DNA from: a virus
Length of the DNA: 37,674 bases
Virus record (IMG/VR): IMGVR_UViG_3300025603_000036
Location: 1-37,674 of that record
Reading direction: 5' to 3' (one strand)
This document shows positions 36,821 to 37,674 of the stretch, piece by piece. Numbering within the stretch: position 1 is the stretch's first letter; each line of letters begins with the position of its first letter. The notes below the pieces were generated by a model. That model saw only the letters and a program-made list of their open reading frames with translations, had not been told where the DNA came from and did no database searches. The translations under genes were made by a program, and so were the position numbers.

Positions 36821-37231
36821 ATGACACCGGAACAAACACTACCTGACCGCCTTCGATTGAAGTCGAACATGATTAACATGGGCGAAGGCATAGCGTGGGG
36901 GAGCGAAACGGCACTTATGGACGAAGCCGCCGCGCACATCATCGCCCAGCGTGAGCACATCGCGGCGCTGGAGGGTTGGGAAAAAGCCGCAACAGCAACA
37001 GGGCGCATAGCCCGAAAGGATAGAACGATGGACGCAAAAGACTTAGCCGCCGCATTGAGGTTTATATCGAGGGAGGCCGCAAGCCCGCAAGTGGCCGTGC
37101 ATATGGTTGCCACAATGATTGACGGGGTAGCCGGATGGACGGACCTCACCCCGCTTAGCGTATCAACAGAAGATGGGGATGATTTAACAACAATTGGCGG
37201 GGCTTCAGTACACCTGCATGACATGCTTTAA
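36821..37231 (+). CDS. Hypothetical protein
   Basis: 136 residues from ATG 36821 (TTTGGAGATT upstream). Contains 'LMDEAAAHIIAQREHIAALE' (helical, common to phage Lar-like or Ead-like accessory proteins: 'L..AA..I..L...i..LE') and 'MDAKDLAAALRFISREA'. The second half (GVAGWTDLTPLSVSTEDGDD) may be a separate small domain. An internal ATG at 37028 exists but the frame is continuous. Function unknown. Confidence 0.65.
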   Translation: MTPEQTLPDRLRLKSNMINMGEGIAWGSETALMDEAAAHIIAQREHIAALEGWEKAATATGRIARKDRTMDAKDLAAALRFISREAASPQVAVHMVATMIDGVAGWTDLTPLSVSTEDGDDLTTIGGASVHLHDML

Positions 37232-37436
37232 CCCCCACGCCACAGGAGTCAGAATAATGGTTATTTCATTTTGCGACCACCCCGACAAAACAATATCAAT
37301 ATCATGGGTAAACAAGGCCAGCGGGTACAATAGCACAGGCCCAATCTGCAATGCCTGCGCGGCAAAGCTTTGCGAGGGTCTAAAGCAATTCCCCGGCGCC
37401 CAAGAGACAATCACCATAACCCCCACGCCACAGGAG
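37229..37436 (+). repeat. 20-bp direct repeat around the last small gene
   Basis: The sequence TAACCCCCACGCCACAGGAG occurs at 37229-37248, where it supplies the ribosome site of the next gene, and again at 37417-37436 inside the 3' end of that same gene. The two copies are identical. Confidence 0.85.
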
Positions 37437-37460
37437 GCAGAGGCGCTAATCCCGCTCTAG
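37258..37460 (+). CDS. Small cysteine-containing protein
   Basis: 67 residues from ATG 37258 (CAGGAG upstream). Begins MVISFCDHPDKTISISWVNK; CNACAAKLCEGL gives a CxxC plus another Cys, perhaps a zinc site with Cys6 and His8. The end is encoded in part by the second copy of the 20-base repeat. It is the last gene of the rightward small-gene operon and overlaps the convergent metallophosphoesterase by 15 bases. Confidence 0.62.
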
Positions 37461-37674
37461 CGGATCGCCAGCGCCGCCAACCCAGCCGTCCCGCTTGTCG
37501 TACGTGTCGAGCTTCATGCCGCGCCGATTCACCCACGATGAACCATAGTCGTCAGTAGGCGCGAAAGGCTCCAGCCGTTGCCAATTCAGCCCGCCGATCC
37601 GTGCCGCAGCTAGATTGTGCTTGTGCCCGGTGTAGGCATGGCGGTGCCTGCATTCGGTCCAAAATGGGCAAACG
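37446..37674 (-). CDS. Metallophosphoesterase, C-terminal part (same gene as at 1-1086)
   Basis: This frame is open from the window end to TAG at 37446. Residues encoded by 37485-37674 are the same as those encoded by 1-190 (the conserved TGHKH motif is within it). The 12 codons at 37446-37484 (WVGGAGDPLERD) are the true C terminus, not present at the left end. Joining 1086-1 to 37484-37446 gives the complete gene. Confidence 0.88.
   Translation of the reverse strand, partial: VCPFWTECRHRHAYTGHKHNLAAARIGGLNWQRLEPFAPTDDYGSSWVNRRGMKLDTYDKRDGWVGGAGDPLERD
37485..37674. repeat. Terminal overlap repeat, right copy
   Basis: Matches bases 1-190 without gaps, with four synonymous differences at 37530, 37542, 37545 and 37548. 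Marks the point where the circular sequence was cut open. Confidence 0.93.

Noticed and set aside
1-37674. CRISPR array, tRNA or rRNA genes
   Set aside because: No regularly spaced repeat array or cloverleaf candidates were noticed; the tandem repeats present are coding.

Overview
The window is an essentially complete tailed-phage genome of the siphovirus type, with no bacterial flanks. Its first and last 190 bases are the same stretch of one gene, so the molecule closes into a circle of about 37.48 kb. The closure point lies inside a metallophosphoesterase gene. The two copies of the overlap differ at four positions, all synonymous, which suggests a consensus built from a mixed, probably environmental, population. 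GC content (roughly mid-50s percent by eye) and several small families familiar from Rhodobacterales phages point to an alphaproteobacterial host. These include a secreted Cys-pair protein in the lysis cassette and a tail-region protein beginning MLISFSP. The host assignment is inference.

Layout. From 27208 down to 1, continuing across the closure to 37446, almost everything is on the minus strand. In transcription order this holds: a Cro-like HTH protein and an unknown protein; a DUF3987-type replication NTPase ending at a terminator; a 370-base AT-rich, repeat-filled intergenic region; a four-gene accessory operon with its own terminator; two small basic or unknown proteins; small and large terminase, portal, Mu-F-like minor head protein, protease, HK97-type capsid protein, connector and tail-completion proteins; major tail protein; a tail assembly chaperone pair joined by a -1 frameshift; tape measure; tail tip; two fibre genes sharing a duplicated N-terminal domain; and a lysis cassette (coiled-coil membrane protein, amidase, holin-like, nested i-/o-spanins). 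From 27339 to 37460 the plus strand carries a recombination/replication operon: Sak4-like ATPase, SSB-like protein, YqaJ exonuclease, SF2 helicase and VRR-NUC nuclease. Two homing-type endonucleases (HNH, GIY-YIG) interrupt it. A minus-strand island follows (RHH repressor, DNA adenine methyltransferase, small winged helix), then a string of tiny plus-strand genes. No integrase, CI-type repressor or tRNA gene was recognised.

Most unusual part. A single plus-strand gene (15011-15439) sits inside the minus-strand structural operon. It encodes a 142-residue protein that appears to join a sigma-70 region-4-like helix-turn-helix to a domain resembling the C-terminal domain of the RNA polymerase alpha subunit, keeping most of the alpha-CTD DNA-contact residues. 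Two intergenic sites, before the protease gene and before the major tail protein gene, carry three TTGCAA-type boxes with identical 21- and 8-base spacing. Each also has a -35/-10-like pair at the same place. A palindromic TTGCAATGCAA lies just upstream of the regulator gene. A working hypothesis is that this hybrid protein controls late structural promoters through these boxes.
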